Source of the DNA: Streptomyces sp. GESEQ-35
GTDB taxonomy: Bacteria > Actinomycetota > Actinomycetes > Streptomycetales > Streptomycetaceae
Assembly: GCF_017948485.1 (NCBI RefSeq)
Contig: NZ_JAFFSX010000007.1
Span: forward strand, 62,001 to 126,000
Reading direction: 5' to 3'
Length of the DNA: 64,000 bases
Positions within the stretch are counted from its first letter, which is position 1. Each line of letters starts with the position of its first letter. The notes below the pieces were generated by a model that did no database searches, was not told where the DNA came from, and was given only the letters and a program-made list of their open reading frames with translations. Position numbers and translations under genes: made by a program. This document shows, piece after piece, positions 17,504 through 26,171 of the stretch.

Positions 17504-18031
17504 ATGGTGGCAGGAATATGCGCGGGTGCCGTCGCCGCGGCCGTGCTCGCGGTGGCCGGCACCGGTGGCGCCGAGGTCTGCTCGATGCGGGAGGACGGGC
17601 GTTTCGTGCCGGCCTCCGCGGCTGTCGCGTCGCCGGCGGTGACGTACGACAAGAAGCTGGTGCCGGTCGGATCGTGGATCGAGATCGACCAGCAGACCAA
17701 GGAGAACACCGGCGCGACGACCGTGAAGCTGCGGGTCAAGGGCATGAAGCCCGGGCACGCGTACGGCGTCCATGTGCATCAGAAGCCCTGTGCCGCCGAC
17801 CCCGCCGCGGCGGGCGGGCATTACCAGAACAAGGTGTCCACCGACCCGGCCGACGTCAACGCAGAGAACGAGGTCTGGCTGGACTTCACCGCCGACGCGC
17901 GCGGCTCCGGCCGGGCGACCGCCTGGCACTCCTGGGGATTCCGCGAGGGCGAGGCGAACTCGGTGGTGATCCACGACGTGCCCGGCCCGAGCGGGGCCCG
18001 CGTGGCCTGCTTCACGGCTCCCTTCAAGTAG
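17504..18031 (+). CDS. Secreted Cu/Zn superoxide dismutase-like protein
   Basis: 175 aa with a short hydrophobic signal segment (AGAVAAAVLAVAGTGGA). The core resembles the Sod_Cu fold: GVHVHQKPC supplies the paired His ligands, GGHYQN a further His, and VVIHDVPGP the last His; Cys in KPC and in VACFTAPF could form the conserved disulfide. Spacing between ligands is shorter than in classical SodC, so activity is uncertain; SodC dismutates superoxide outside the membrane. The region upstream has GAGGAACGG. A strong hairpin follows the stop. Confidence 0.75.
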   Translation: MVAGICAGAVAAAVLAVAGTGGAEVCSMREDGRFVPASAAVASPAVTYDKKLVPVGSWIEIDQQTKENTGATTVKLRVKGMKPGHAYGVHVHQKPCAADPAAAGGHYQNKVSTDPADVNAENEVWLDFTADARGSGRATAWHSWGFREGEANSVVIHDVPGPSGARVACFTAPFK

Positions 18032-18058
18032 GGCGCCGGTGCGGGCCTGACGGACGCA

Positions 18059-18092
18059 ACGGCGCCTTCCCGCACGGGCGGGAAGGCGCCGT
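18059..18092. terminator. Bidirectional hairpin terminator
   Basis: ACGGCGCCTTCCCGC (18059-18073) and GCGGGAAGGCGCCGT (18078-18092) form a perfect 15-bp stem with an ACGG loop between convergent genes. There is no T tract on either side, as is common in streptomycetes. Confidence 0.8.
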
Positions 18093-18118
18093 CGTACCGC
18101 TGGGGAAACCGCTACCGG

Positions 18119-18583
18119 TCAGGCGGCCACCGGCGTCTGCCGCGAGGCCGGCTGCTCCTTCTCCGCCGAGCGCTTCGCGAAGAGCTGGTCCAGGCCGAGC
18201 GCGCCGGAACCGGTGAAGACCAGCAGCAGGAGGGCCCAGCAGAACATCGCCGAGGCCTCGCCGCCGTTCTCCATCGGCCACAGGGCGCCGGGCTGGTGCA
18301 CCTTGAAGTACGCGTACGCCATGGAGCCCGAGGCGATGAACGCGGCGGCGCGTGTGCCCAGGCCGAGCAGTACCAGGGCGCCGCCGACGAGCTGGATCAC
18401 GGCCGCGTACCAGCCGGGCCAGGTGCCGGCCTCGATGGTGGAGCCGTCGGTGGCGGCCGCGCCGCCGAGCACGCCGAAGAGCGAGGCGGCGCCGTGGCAG
18501 GCGAAGAGCAGGCCGACGACTATGCGGAACAGGCCGAGGGCGTAGGGCTGAGCACTGTTGAGACGTGCGGTCAGTCCGGACAT
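18119..18583 (-). CDS. DoxX-family membrane protein
   Basis: 154 aa from ATG 18583 (GGAG upstream), the ORF extending to 18616 without support. Four transmembrane helices; the first carries LGLFRIVVGLLFACHGAASL, the DoxX signature, and the third region reads GTRAAAFIASGSMAYAYF. DoxX relatives take part in quinone-linked electron transfer or oxidative-stress response, but the function in actinobacteria is not settled. It converges on the SOD-like gene across the hairpin. Confidence 0.88.
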   Translation of the reverse strand: MSGLTARLNSAQPYALGLFRIVVGLLFACHGAASLFGVLGGAAATDGSTIEAGTWPGWYAAVIQLVGGALVLLGLGTRAAAFIASGSMAYAYFKVHQPGALWPMENGGEASAMFCWALLLLVFTGSGALGLDQLFAKRSAEKEQPASRQTPVAA

Positions 18584-18669
18584 GTGGGGGGTACTCCTTC
18601 GGTCGGGCCGGTCCATGGGGCGGACCGGTCTGGGGACAGAACCGAGTGAGTGACCCAGGTTAGGTGTGC

Positions 18670-20580
18670 CTAATCAATACTTGCAAGTTCAACATTCGGC
18701 CATGGCGTGCGTTCCGTTTGCGGCTCCGTTTCGGTCGTCACCGCACGTAGAACCGCTCTCGCCACCGCGTCGGCGTCCGAAAGCGTGACCGAATCCACGC
18801 CCGGTCTGGCCCCCGCCGCCGTCACCCAGTGCACGCCCTCCGTCGGCACCCCGAACGCGAACCGCCTTGCGTGTACGCGTCCTTGACGGTCGATCAGACG
18901 GTACGGGCGGGGTGTTACGTCCAGTCCTCCGGTTTCGTAACCGTCGACGGTGTGTGGCCGGCACTGCCCGGTCTTCAGCAGCCGGGCGAGGAGGTCGTCG
19001 GCCGTGCGCCGCAGATCGGGTTCCGGAAGCCGCGCCTCTATGAGCGTCGTCACATGTACGGCGGACCCCGGCACGTCGGGTGAGTGTGCGAGCCACGCCC
19101 CCTCGCCCTCCCGCACCTCCAGCCGCGGCCCGAGCACCTCCACCACGCCCGCCTCCATCAGCGCGGCCAGCTCCTCGATCCGGCGCCGGGGCGGGCCGAT
19201 GGAGAGGAACGCGTTGAGCGGCGTGTACCAGCGGTCCAGATGGTCGCGGCGGGAGGCGCCCGCGATGCCGCCGTGGTCGACGATCTGCCGCAGCTCGTTG
19301 CGCAGATCCCGCAGCACGTCGAGCGCCGCCTTCACCGGACCGGCGACATTGCCGAGGGCGGCCTGGGTGGCGTCCTCACGGAGATACGTCAGCAGCCAGC
19401 CGCGCCAGGCGTCGGGGCCGGCGAAGTCGCATCCCGCGTACGGGCGGGAGATACGGTCCCAGGACCAGCGGGCAGCCTCCGCTATCCCGAACTCGTCCAG
19501 TACGGCGGCCTCTTGGGTGCTGCGATGCGGGACGGCGAGGAATCGGTCGCGGAAATCCGGCTTGCCCAGAAGGGTTTCGTAATAGACCGTCTCCACCTCC
19601 TTCGCCACCAACGGCCATATCTCCGTCAGGAAGTCCGGTGCCTCGCCGGAGTCGGCGCGTTTGCGGAAGCGGGCGATGGTCTCGTCGGTGAGGACGAGGG
19701 GGAGGTGGCGGCCGTAGGGGCCCTTGGCGTTGTCGCCGCGGGCCTGGTACGGGATGCCGCGGCGGGAACCGGCGTACAGGCGTGGCTCGCTGCCGGACGG
19801 CAGGTAGCGCAGGCGCCCGTCCTCCGCGCGGGCGAAGCGGCCGCCGCGGCCGGTGGTCAACAGGGCCATGTGGTCGAAGAAGTTGAGGCCCAGGCCGCGC
19901 AGCAGCACCGGTTCGGCGGGGGCGATGGCGGAGAGGTCGACGTCGGCGGGGTTGGCGGGGGGTACGTGGCGCAGGCCGTGCGCTTCGGCGTACGCCGCGT
20001 GCCGTCGCTGTGCCGTGTCCGTGGCCGTCGGCAGATGGCCCTGGGCGAGGACGACGGCGGACAGGGCGGAGAGGGTGCGGCCGTCGTCGAGGGTCAGGGT
20101 CTGACGGTCGTCGGGGGCGTCGTCGAGCCGTATGGCGCGTGCCGTGTGCGTCTCGACGCGGATCGCCTGCGGTGCCTCGCGTACGACCTTCGCGAACACC
20201 CACTCCAGATAGCGGCCGTAGTGGGCGCGGGTGGGGTACTCGTCGGGGCCCAGGTCGCCGTCCGCCCAGTCGTGCAGGCTGGGGCCGGGGCGGACCGGGC
20301 CCGAGCAGTCCACGCTGTCGTCGGTGAACAGGGTCACCTGACTGGCCACGGTGTTCATCAGCAGCTCGGCGGACTGCGCGGAGCGCCAGACGCGGCCGGG
20401 GCCGGGCGGCGCCGGGTCGATCACATGGACGGTCAGCCGGGTGCCGGGAGGGAGGAGTTCCGGCGCGGAGGCGCAGAGGCGTTCCAGGACGCTGGTACCG
20501 CGCGGCCCTGCGCCCACCAGGGCGACCCGGACCTCGGCGGACTCGGCGTGCGCTGCGGATTCCGCGGGCGGTGCAGACAA
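18670..20580 (-). CDS. FAD/NAD(P)-binding protein (FAD-NAD(P)-binding PF13454 type)
   Basis: 636 aa. The N-terminal dinucleotide-binding motif is VALVGAGPRGTSVLERL (residues about 18-34). Later features are SAVVLAQGHLPTATD and LLRGLGLNFFDHMALLTTGRGG, typical of the large FAD/NAD(P)-binding proteins related to HI0933/AdhA-like flavoproteins. The C-terminal third contains VDGYETGGLDVTPRPYRLID, a conserved substrate-side region. No signal peptide. The enzymatic reaction is not established. It starts about 200 bp downstream of the convergent PhoD gene end on the same strand. Confidence 0.82.
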   Translation of the reverse strand: MSAPPAESAAHAESAEVRVALVGAGPRGTSVLERLCASAPELLPPGTRLTVHVIDPAPPGPGRVWRSAQSAELLMNTVASQVTLFTDDSVDCSGPVRPGPSLHDWADGDLGPDEYPTRAHYGRYLEWVFAKVVREAPQAIRVETHTARAIRLDDAPDDRQTLTLDDGRTLSALSAVVLAQGHLPTATDTAQRRHAAYAEAHGLRHVPPANPADVDLSAIAPAEPVLLRGLGLNFFDHMALLTTGRGGRFARAEDGRLRYLPSGSEPRLYAGSRRGIPYQARGDNAKGPYGRHLPLVLTDETIARFRKRADSGEAPDFLTEIWPLVAKEVETVYYETLLGKPDFRDRFLAVPHRSTQEAAVLDEFGIAEAARWSWDRISRPYAGCDFAGPDAWRGWLLTYLREDATQAALGNVAGPVKAALDVLRDLRNELRQIVDHGGIAGASRRDHLDRWYTPLNAFLSIGPPRRRIEELAALMEAGVVEVLGPRLEVREGEGAWLAHSPDVPGSAVHVTTLIEARLPEPDLRRTADDLLARLLKTGQCRPHTVDGYETGGLDVTPRPYRLIDRQGRVHARRFAFGVPTEGVHWVTAAGARPGVDSVTLSDADAVARAVLRAVTTETEPQTERTPWPNVELASID

Positions 20581-20785
20581 AGCGGTGACTCCCGGGCGTG
20601 TGGGGCGCGTTGGGGCGAACCGCCCAGGGGAAGCGGACGGTCCGCCTCATCATGCCGTCGCCGGTACCGGGAGCCGAGACCCGGGCGGAAGGATTGACGC
20701 CCACTGTGGGATGCGTCACGAGCATCATGGGCCACGGGCGCAACAAACGTACGGAACAGGTGTATCGCGGGTGAACCAGGACGGC

Positions 20786-22432
20786 TCACGGCGTCAGCTG
20801 CGATTCCTCCACCGTCTTCAGCCGCGCCCCGCCCGTTTTCTCCGCCCGCGCCTGATCCAGCCGCAGCCGGGCCGAACGCCCGCGCAGCGTCAGTGTCATG
20901 AGCTGGTTGCCGAACCACGGCCCGCCCGTCCGGCGCCAGTCGATCGGCGGCCGCGGCACCCTGCCGTGCCCGGCGAACCGGCGGCCCAGGACACGGGCGG
21001 CGGCGGACCAGCCGAAGCGGAAGCCGATGCGGATGGACATGGGGATGGAGTTGTGGACGGGGGAGCAGGTCAGCTGGAGCACGCGGGCGTCCGGAGCGTC
21101 CGGAGCATCCGCGGGCCAGCTCGGCTCGGCGACGTACGCGTGGTGCACGTCCCCCGACAGCACGCACACCGTCGCCGGCGCCCGGTCCCCCGAACCGGCC
21201 TCGGCGATCAGCGCCGTCAGCGCGTCGAAGGACGCCGGGAACGCCGCCCAGTGCTCCAGGTCCGCCCGGCGCCGCAGGTCCTCCCCGAACCGCGCCCAGC
21301 GTGCGCCCTTCTCGCCCCGGCACAGCGCCGCGTTCCACCCCTCGGCGTCGTGCACCAGGTGCGGCAGCAACCAGGGCAGCGAGGTGCCGATGAGGAGGTG
21401 GTCGTACGAACCCGGTTCCTCCAGCGCCTGTTCGCGCAGCCAGTGCGCCTCGCCGGGGTCGAGCATCGACCGGCTTCCCTCGTCGAGGACCCGGGCCGCC
21501 CGGGTGTCCACCATCAGCAGCCGTACGCGGCCGAAGTCGCGCCGGTAGCTCCAGCGGACGGAGGTGGGATCGGCGTCGGCCTTGGCGGCGAAGGCGCGCA
21601 GGGCGTCCGTGCCGTCGGGCGTCTCGCGTACGGCGGCGTACAGCGGGTCGTCGGCGAGCTCGGCCGGGGAGAGGTTGCCGAGGTGCTGGTGCACCCAGTA
21701 CGACATCAGGCCGCTCAGCAGCCGCTCGCGCCACCACGAGGTGGCCCGCATGTCCTCCAGCCAGGAGGCGGAGGTGTTCCAGTCGTCTATGACGTCGTGG
21801 TCGTCGAAGATCATGGAGCTGGGCACGGTGGACAGCAGCCAGCGGATCTCGGGGTCGAGCCACGATTCGTAGTAGAGCTGGGTGTACTCCTCGTAGTCCG
21901 CGACCTCGCTGCCGGGCGGCTCGCGCAGATCGCGGCGGGCGGCGAGATAGCGGCGGGTGGCCTTGGAGACCCCGTCGGCGTAGACCTGGTCGCCCAACAG
22001 CAGCAGCACGTCCGGGCGTTCGCCGCCCGGGTCGCCCGCCATCCGCGCGGCCAGCGTGTCCAGCGCGTCGGGGCCCACCGGATCGGCCTCGTCGGCGGGC
22101 GGGGCGGCCCAGCGGCAGGAGCCGAAGGCGACGCGGACGGTGTCGTCCTCGGCCGGCGTGCGGATCAGTGAGGGCGGGAAAGGGGAGTCGGGCAGCGGCC
22201 ACACGCGCGCGCCGTCGAGGAATACCTCGTACGACTGTGAGGTGCCCGGCACAAGGCCGTTCACCTCGACGAGCGCGTAGTGATGGCCCGCGATCTGAAA
22301 GGTGGGGGACTCGCCGCGGGCACCGTCCGCGCAGCGCACCTCGGCGGTGCACGGCCGGCTCGACTCGACCCAGAAGGTCGCCGACGAGCCGTCGGTGTAC
22401 CTCAGCAGTGGACCCAGGCGCAGACTCGCCAA
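20786..22432 (-). CDS. PhoD-type metallophosphatase, non-secreted
   Basis: 548 aa. An N-terminal beta domain (VNGLVPGTSQSYEV) precedes the PhoD-like phosphatase core: LLLLGDQVYADG, MIFDDHDVIDDWN, a long middle stretch, and LSGDVHHAYVA, giving the metal-binding Asp/His set. Unlike classic PhoD, it has no twin-arginine or other signal at its N-terminus (MASLRLGPLLRYTDG), so it is likely cytoplasmic. Substrate is unknown; PhoD enzymes hydrolyse phosphodiesters and teichoic acids. It stands alone between the FAD protein and the nuclease genes. Confidence 0.85.
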   Translation of the reverse strand: MASLRLGPLLRYTDGSSATFWVESSRPCTAEVRCADGARGESPTFQIAGHHYALVEVNGLVPGTSQSYEVFLDGARVWPLPDSPFPPSLIRTPAEDDTVRVAFGSCRWAAPPADEADPVGPDALDTLAARMAGDPGGERPDVLLLLGDQVYADGVSKATRRYLAARRDLREPPGSEVADYEEYTQLYYESWLDPEIRWLLSTVPSSMIFDDHDVIDDWNTSASWLEDMRATSWWRERLLSGLMSYWVHQHLGNLSPAELADDPLYAAVRETPDGTDALRAFAAKADADPTSVRWSYRRDFGRVRLLMVDTRAARVLDEGSRSMLDPGEAHWLREQALEEPGSYDHLLIGTSLPWLLPHLVHDAEGWNAALCRGEKGARWARFGEDLRRRADLEHWAAFPASFDALTALIAEAGSGDRAPATVCVLSGDVHHAYVAEPSWPADAPDAPDARVLQLTCSPVHNSIPMSIRIGFRFGWSAAARVLGRRFAGHGRVPRPPIDWRRTGGPWFGNQLMTLTLRGRSARLRLDQARAEKTGGARLKTVEESQLTP

Positions 22433-22527
22433 AATGATCGCCCTCCTCCGTCGCCCCGTACGGTACGGAACGACGGAGGTCAGCGGGGAGGTTCCTTTAC
22501 AGAATCCGCGCTATCGGCCCGTGGGCT

Positions 22528-23172
22528 TCAGCAGCCGGACAGGTAGCTCGTCAGCGCGCTCTTCTCGGCGGAGTCGACCGAGAGGCCGTAGTAGTACTTC
22601 ACCTGGACCCAGGCGCGGACGTAGGTGCAGCGGTAGGACGAGACCGACGGCATCCACTCGGCCGGGTCCTGGTCGCTCTTGGACTGGTTCACGTTGTCCG
22701 TCACGGCGATGAGCTGCGGACGGGTCAGGTCGTTGGCGAAGGACTGGCGGCGGGAGGTGGTCCAGCTGTCGGCGCCGGAGTCCCAGGCCTCGGCCAGCGG
22801 GACCAGGTGGTCGATGTCCAGGTCGGAGGCGACGGTCCAGGTGGCGCCGTCGTAGACGGAGTACCAGGTGCCGCTGGTGGCGGCGCAGGCGGAGTCCTGG
22901 ACGACGTTCGTGCCGTCGCGCTTCAGGACGACCTCACGGGTGTTGCAGGTACCGGACTGGGTGATCCAGTGCGGGAAGAGGTCACGGTCGTAGCCGGTGC
23001 GGTCTTCGGTGGCCACGGTGAGCTGGGCGAGGTAGCTGCGCGCGGTGGCGCCGCTGACGGGCGTGGGGAGAGCGGCGGAGGCGGTCGGGCTGTTGAAAAG
23101 CGCGACCGAGGCTATGAGCCCGGTAAGAGTCGCGAGTATGCTGAGGCGTCGACGCGCGTAGAACTTCGGCAT
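22528..23172 (-). CDS. Secreted HNH-type endonuclease (GmrSD C-terminal/DUF1524)
   Basis: 214 aa. A signal peptide is clear (RLSILATLTGLIASVALF, cleavage after about PTASA). The DUF1524 nuclease signature is DLDIDHLVPLAEAWDSGA around residues 118-135, and later LIAVTDNVNQSKSDQDPAEW with the Asn and Lys expected in such HNH enzymes. Cysteine pairs fit an extracellular enzyme. Streptomycete homologs are secreted nucleases; the gene stands alone. Confidence 0.88.
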   Translation of the reverse strand: MPKFYARRRLSILATLTGLIASVALFNSPTASAALPTPVSGATARSYLAQLTVATEDRTGYDRDLFPHWITQSGTCNTREVVLKRDGTNVVQDSACAATSGTWYSVYDGATWTVASDLDIDHLVPLAEAWDSGADSWTTSRRQSFANDLTRPQLIAVTDNVNQSKSDQDPAEWMPSVSSYRCTYVRAWVQVKYYYGLSVDSAEKSALTSYLSGC

Positions 23173-23340
23173 GCGAACTCCCTGGAGTCGTGGGGGTGTT
23201 GGGCGCGAGCGGGGAAATGCTCGCGGTGCCGTGTTGCGCTCAGGTGTTCGTTCGGTAAGAAGCTAATGACGCGGACATGACACATCAAGGTTGAGAGCGG
23301 AACTTTCTGGTCCGTTGTCGAACGCGTACGCTGAATGACG

Positions 23341-23510
23341 CAGAAGGGGAGTAGCTCTTCGCCGGACCGTCGACATACTGCTCAGCTCGTCTGAGCCGGC
23401 GCCCGGAGGCGGGCCTCATGCGTGAGGCCGGCCAGCGAGACCTTCGGCAAGCAGTGCACCGCCCGTGCCGTACGGCACGGGCGCCACGTGTGCTGCCGTG
23501 CCGAGGTCTC
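23341..23510 (+). promoter_or_regulatory. Mn2+ riboswitch (yybP-ykoY type) in the leader of the TMEM165/GDT1 gene
   Basis: GAAGGGGAGTAGC (23343-23355) and GTCGACATACTGC (23369-23381) match the two conserved loops of the yybP-ykoY aptamer. The 3' side GAGACCTTC (23437-23445) closes P1, with GAAGG pairing CCTTC. Downstream, GAGACCTTCGGCA (23437-23449) can alternatively pair with TGCCGAGGTCTC (23499-23510), enclosing a perfect hairpin GCCCGTGCCG/CGGCACGGGC (23461-23482). Aptamer and terminator-like stem thus compete, fitting a Mn-induced ON switch. Confidence 0.85.
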
Positions 23511-23558
23511 TTGTGATGTACGACTCTCGGTGGGGCAGACCCGACCGATTGAGGAACC

Positions 23559-24140
23559 TTGATCAGCTTCAGCGTCCTGGCGCTCACGTTCGGCGTCGTC
23601 TTCCTCGCCGAACTGCCGGACAAGACCGCGCTCGCCGGCCTCGTCCTCGGCACCCGCTATCGCGCCTCGTACGTCTTCGTCGGCGTCGCCGCCGCCTTCG
23701 CGCTGCACGTCGCCCTCGCCGTCGCGGCCGGGAGCGTGCTGACGCTGCTGCCGCAGCAGATCGTGCATGCGCTGACCGGTGTGCTCTTCCTGGCCGGCGC
23801 CGCGGTGCTGCTGCTGAAGAAGGACGAGGACGAGGCGGAGGTCCGCAAGCCGGAGAACCAGTCCTTCTGGAAGGTGTCCGGGGCCGGGTTCATGCTCATC
23901 CTGGTCGCCGAGTTCGGTGATCTGACGCAGATCATGACCGCGAATCTCGCCGCCCGGTACGACGACCCGCTCTCCGTCGGGCTCGGCGCGGTACTCGCGC
24001 TGTGGGCGGTCGCCGGACTCGGCATCCTCGGCGGAAAGGCCCTGATGAAGCGGGTTCCGCTGGCGCTCATCACCAAGGTCGCGGCGCTGCTGATGCTGGC
24101 ACTCGGGGTGTGGAGTCTCTGGGAAGCCGTGACCGGGTGA
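23559..24140 (+). CDS. TMEM165/GDT1-family (UPF0016) Mn2+ exporter
   Basis: 193 aa from TTG 23559 with GAGGAAC just upstream. Six transmembrane helices in two homologous halves, each with the family signature: ELPDKT near residue 18 (first repeat, where the usual G is replaced by P) and EFGDLT near residue 121 (second). The family moves Mn2+ or Ca2+ out of the cytoplasm. The Mn riboswitch in its leader strongly supports manganese efflux. Single-gene transcription unit. Confidence 0.92.
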   Translation: MISFSVLALTFGVVFLAELPDKTALAGLVLGTRYRASYVFVGVAAAFALHVALAVAAGSVLTLLPQQIVHALTGVLFLAGAAVLLLKKDEDEAEVRKPENQSFWKVSGAGFMLILVAEFGDLTQIMTANLAARYDDPLSVGLGAVLALWAVAGLGILGGKALMKRVPLALITKVAALLMLALGVWSLWEAVTG

Positions 24141-24301
24141 GCTGAACGGTCGGTGAACCCTTCTCGAAACCGGTGGCGGGAACGGGTCCACGTTTTGTAC
24201 CGTAGAGAAACAAACTGGCTCCGCCCGTTTACCCTGACCGGCGGGCGGGCCCGGTTTGTTTCTGTGGGCCGAGGCCCTACTTCCGCGTTTTGGAGCTGCC
24301 G

Positions 24302-24964
24302 ATGACGGCCACGACCGTGCTCACCGCCCGTGCCCTTCTGCTCGACATGGACGGCACCCTCGTCAACTCGGACGCCGCCGTGGAGCGGATCTGGCGACGC
24401 TGGGCCGAGCGGAACGGGCTGGACGGGGACGAGGTCCTGAAGGTCGCCCACGGCCGGCAGGGGTACGCCACCATGGCCCTGCTGCTGCCCGACCGGCCCG
24501 TGGACCGGAACCACGCCGACAACGCGCGCATGCTCGCCGAGGAGACCGCCGACACGGACGGCGTGGTCGCCATCCCCGGCGCCTCGGAGTTCCTGGCCTC
24601 GCTGCACGGCCTGCCGCACGCCCTCGTCACCTCCGCCGACATCGCCCTCTCCGCGGCCCGGATGACCGCCGCCGGCCTCGCCCTGCCCGACCTCCGCATC
24701 ACCGCCGAGTCCGTCGGCGCCAGCAAGCCCGACCCCGAAGGCTTCCTCAAGGGCGCCGCCGAACTGGGCGTCGACGCCGCCGACTGCATCGTCTTCGAGG
24801 ACTCGGCGGCCGGTATCCAGGCGGGCCGCGCGGCCGGGATGCGGGTCGTGGGCGTCGGGGAGAGGGCCGGGTTCCACGGGCCGGACGCGCTGGTGAGCGA
24901 CCTCACGCAGGTGCGGGTGGAGGGCGCGGAGGACGGGACGATTCGGCTGTACGTCACCGGCTGA
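24302..24964 (+). CDS. HAD-family sugar-phosphatase-like hydrolase
   Basis: 220 aa from ATG 24302 (GGAG upstream); an in-frame TTG at 24290 is less likely. HAD motif I is LLLDMDGTLVNSDAA (residues 14-28). Motif II Ser/Thr lies in LVTSADIAL, motif III Lys in GASKPDPEGF, and motif IV in VFEDSAAGIQAG. This pattern is that of small-cap beta-phosphoglucomutase/DOG-type phosphatases acting on phosphorylated sugars. No partner genes. Confidence 0.9.
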   Translation: MTATTVLTARALLLDMDGTLVNSDAAVERIWRRWAERNGLDGDEVLKVAHGRQGYATMALLLPDRPVDRNHADNARMLAEETADTDGVVAIPGASEFLASLHGLPHALVTSADIALSAARMTAAGLALPDLRITAESVGASKPDPEGFLKGAAELGVDAADCIVFEDSAAGIQAGRAAGMRVVGVGERAGFHGPDALVSDLTQVRVEGAEDGTIRLYVTG

Positions 24965-24976
24965 TCAGCCGATCCC

Positions 24977-26011
24977 CTACGGCTCCTGCGTCTCCGACTC
25001 CAGCCGCTCCCGCGTTTCGAGGTCGTAGACCCCGTAGTCCTCCGGCACGACTCCCCGCGCCACCTGATACCGGGTGACCGCGTCCTCGACGCCCTCGTTG
25101 TAGTTGCCGTCGGCGTCCCTCGTGTAGAGGTTGAGCTCCGTCAGCCGTAGCTCGAGTTCCACGACCTCCGGGCCCTTGTCGCCCCGGCTCAGCACCGGGT
25201 CCTCGATGTCGCGGCCACTTTCCGGCGGCCCGGTGGAGCCGGTCGCGCTCGTCGTGGGTGCGGTCGTCGTGGGCGTGGAGGTGGGCGTCGCGGTCGGGGA
25301 GGCGCTCGAGCGGGTCGGGGTCGGTGAGGGTGCGCGGCTCGCGGTGGCCGACGAGGAGGGTGCCGCGGACGTCGGCGCGCCGGATGTGGCGCTCGCGGAC
25401 GGGGACTCTGCGGCCGCGCCGGTCGTGTTGTCCGGCACGCTCGCCCGGACCTCTTCCGGCAGCGCACGGTCCCGGGTCGGCGTGTCGTACGAGAAGAGTC
25501 CGCTCGCCAGCCCGGCCGCCGTGATGACGGTGACGAGGGCGCCCGCCACCCCGTACATGAGCGTGCGGCGGGGACGACGGGACGGTTCGTCGTCCTCGTC
25601 GGCGTGCGGATCGCCGGGTCCGGGGCCGAAGGGGCCGCCGGCGTCCGGCTCGACGTCGTAGGGAGCGGCATCACCCGCGAACAGGCTCAGGTCGGCGGTA
25701 CTGGGCTCGTTCGCCGACGGCCCCAGCGGGGTCGGCAGTGCGGGAGCCTCCGGGGGCACGGCAGGGATCGGCATCGTGGCGTCGGGGTCCGCGCTTCTCG
25801 GCGAGTCCTGCGGTGCCGGCTCCGATGCGCCGTCCAGTTCGACGTAGGGGCGGATGCGTAGCGGATCGAAGTCCTCCGCCGCTGCCGCCTCCGCCGTACG
25901 CGCATCGCGCAGGGCGTCGGCCGCGCGCTGGGTACAGCCGCAGGACGGGCTGCTGTCGGCCCCCCTGGGTGCCCCGCACTCCGGGCATTGGTGACCCTTC
26001 GGCTCTGCCAC
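24977..26011 (-). CDS. Membrane protein with zinc ribbon and peptidoglycan-binding domain
   Basis: 344 aa. The N-terminus holds a zinc ribbon (CPECGAP ... CGC, residues 9-26), then an acidic Ala/Asp/Pro-rich cytoplasmic region, one transmembrane helix (YGVAGALVTVITAAGLASG, about 152-170), a Ser/Thr/Ala/Pro-rich linker, and a C-terminal PG_binding_1-type domain (LSRGDKGPEVVELELRLTE). The order implies cytoplasmic ribbon, membrane anchor and cell-wall-binding exterior. Probably senses or links cell-wall state; this is inference. Confidence 0.82.
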   Translation of the reverse strand: MAEPKGHQCPECGAPRGADSSPSCGCTQRAADALRDARTAEAAAAEDFDPLRIRPYVELDGASEPAPQDSPRSADPDATMPIPAVPPEAPALPTPLGPSANEPSTADLSLFAGDAAPYDVEPDAGGPFGPGPGDPHADEDDEPSRRPRRTLMYGVAGALVTVITAAGLASGLFSYDTPTRDRALPEEVRASVPDNTTGAAAESPSASATSGAPTSAAPSSSATASRAPSPTPTRSSASPTATPTSTPTTTAPTTSATGSTGPPESGRDIEDPVLSRGDKGPEVVELELRLTELNLYTRDADGNYNEGVEDAVTRYQVARGVVPEDYGVYDLETRERLESETQEP

Positions 26012-26171
26012 GCGTTGGTTCCCTCCCCTTGCGAACTCCAGCGATTATGCAGACCCTTCCTCCACACGTTCCACACACGCCCCGGAATAACGGATTCCAA
26101 CTGGATTGAACAGGCCATAACCGGTCACACCGGCCAGGATGGAGGAGTAACAAGAGCCTCGGGAGGTCTTC

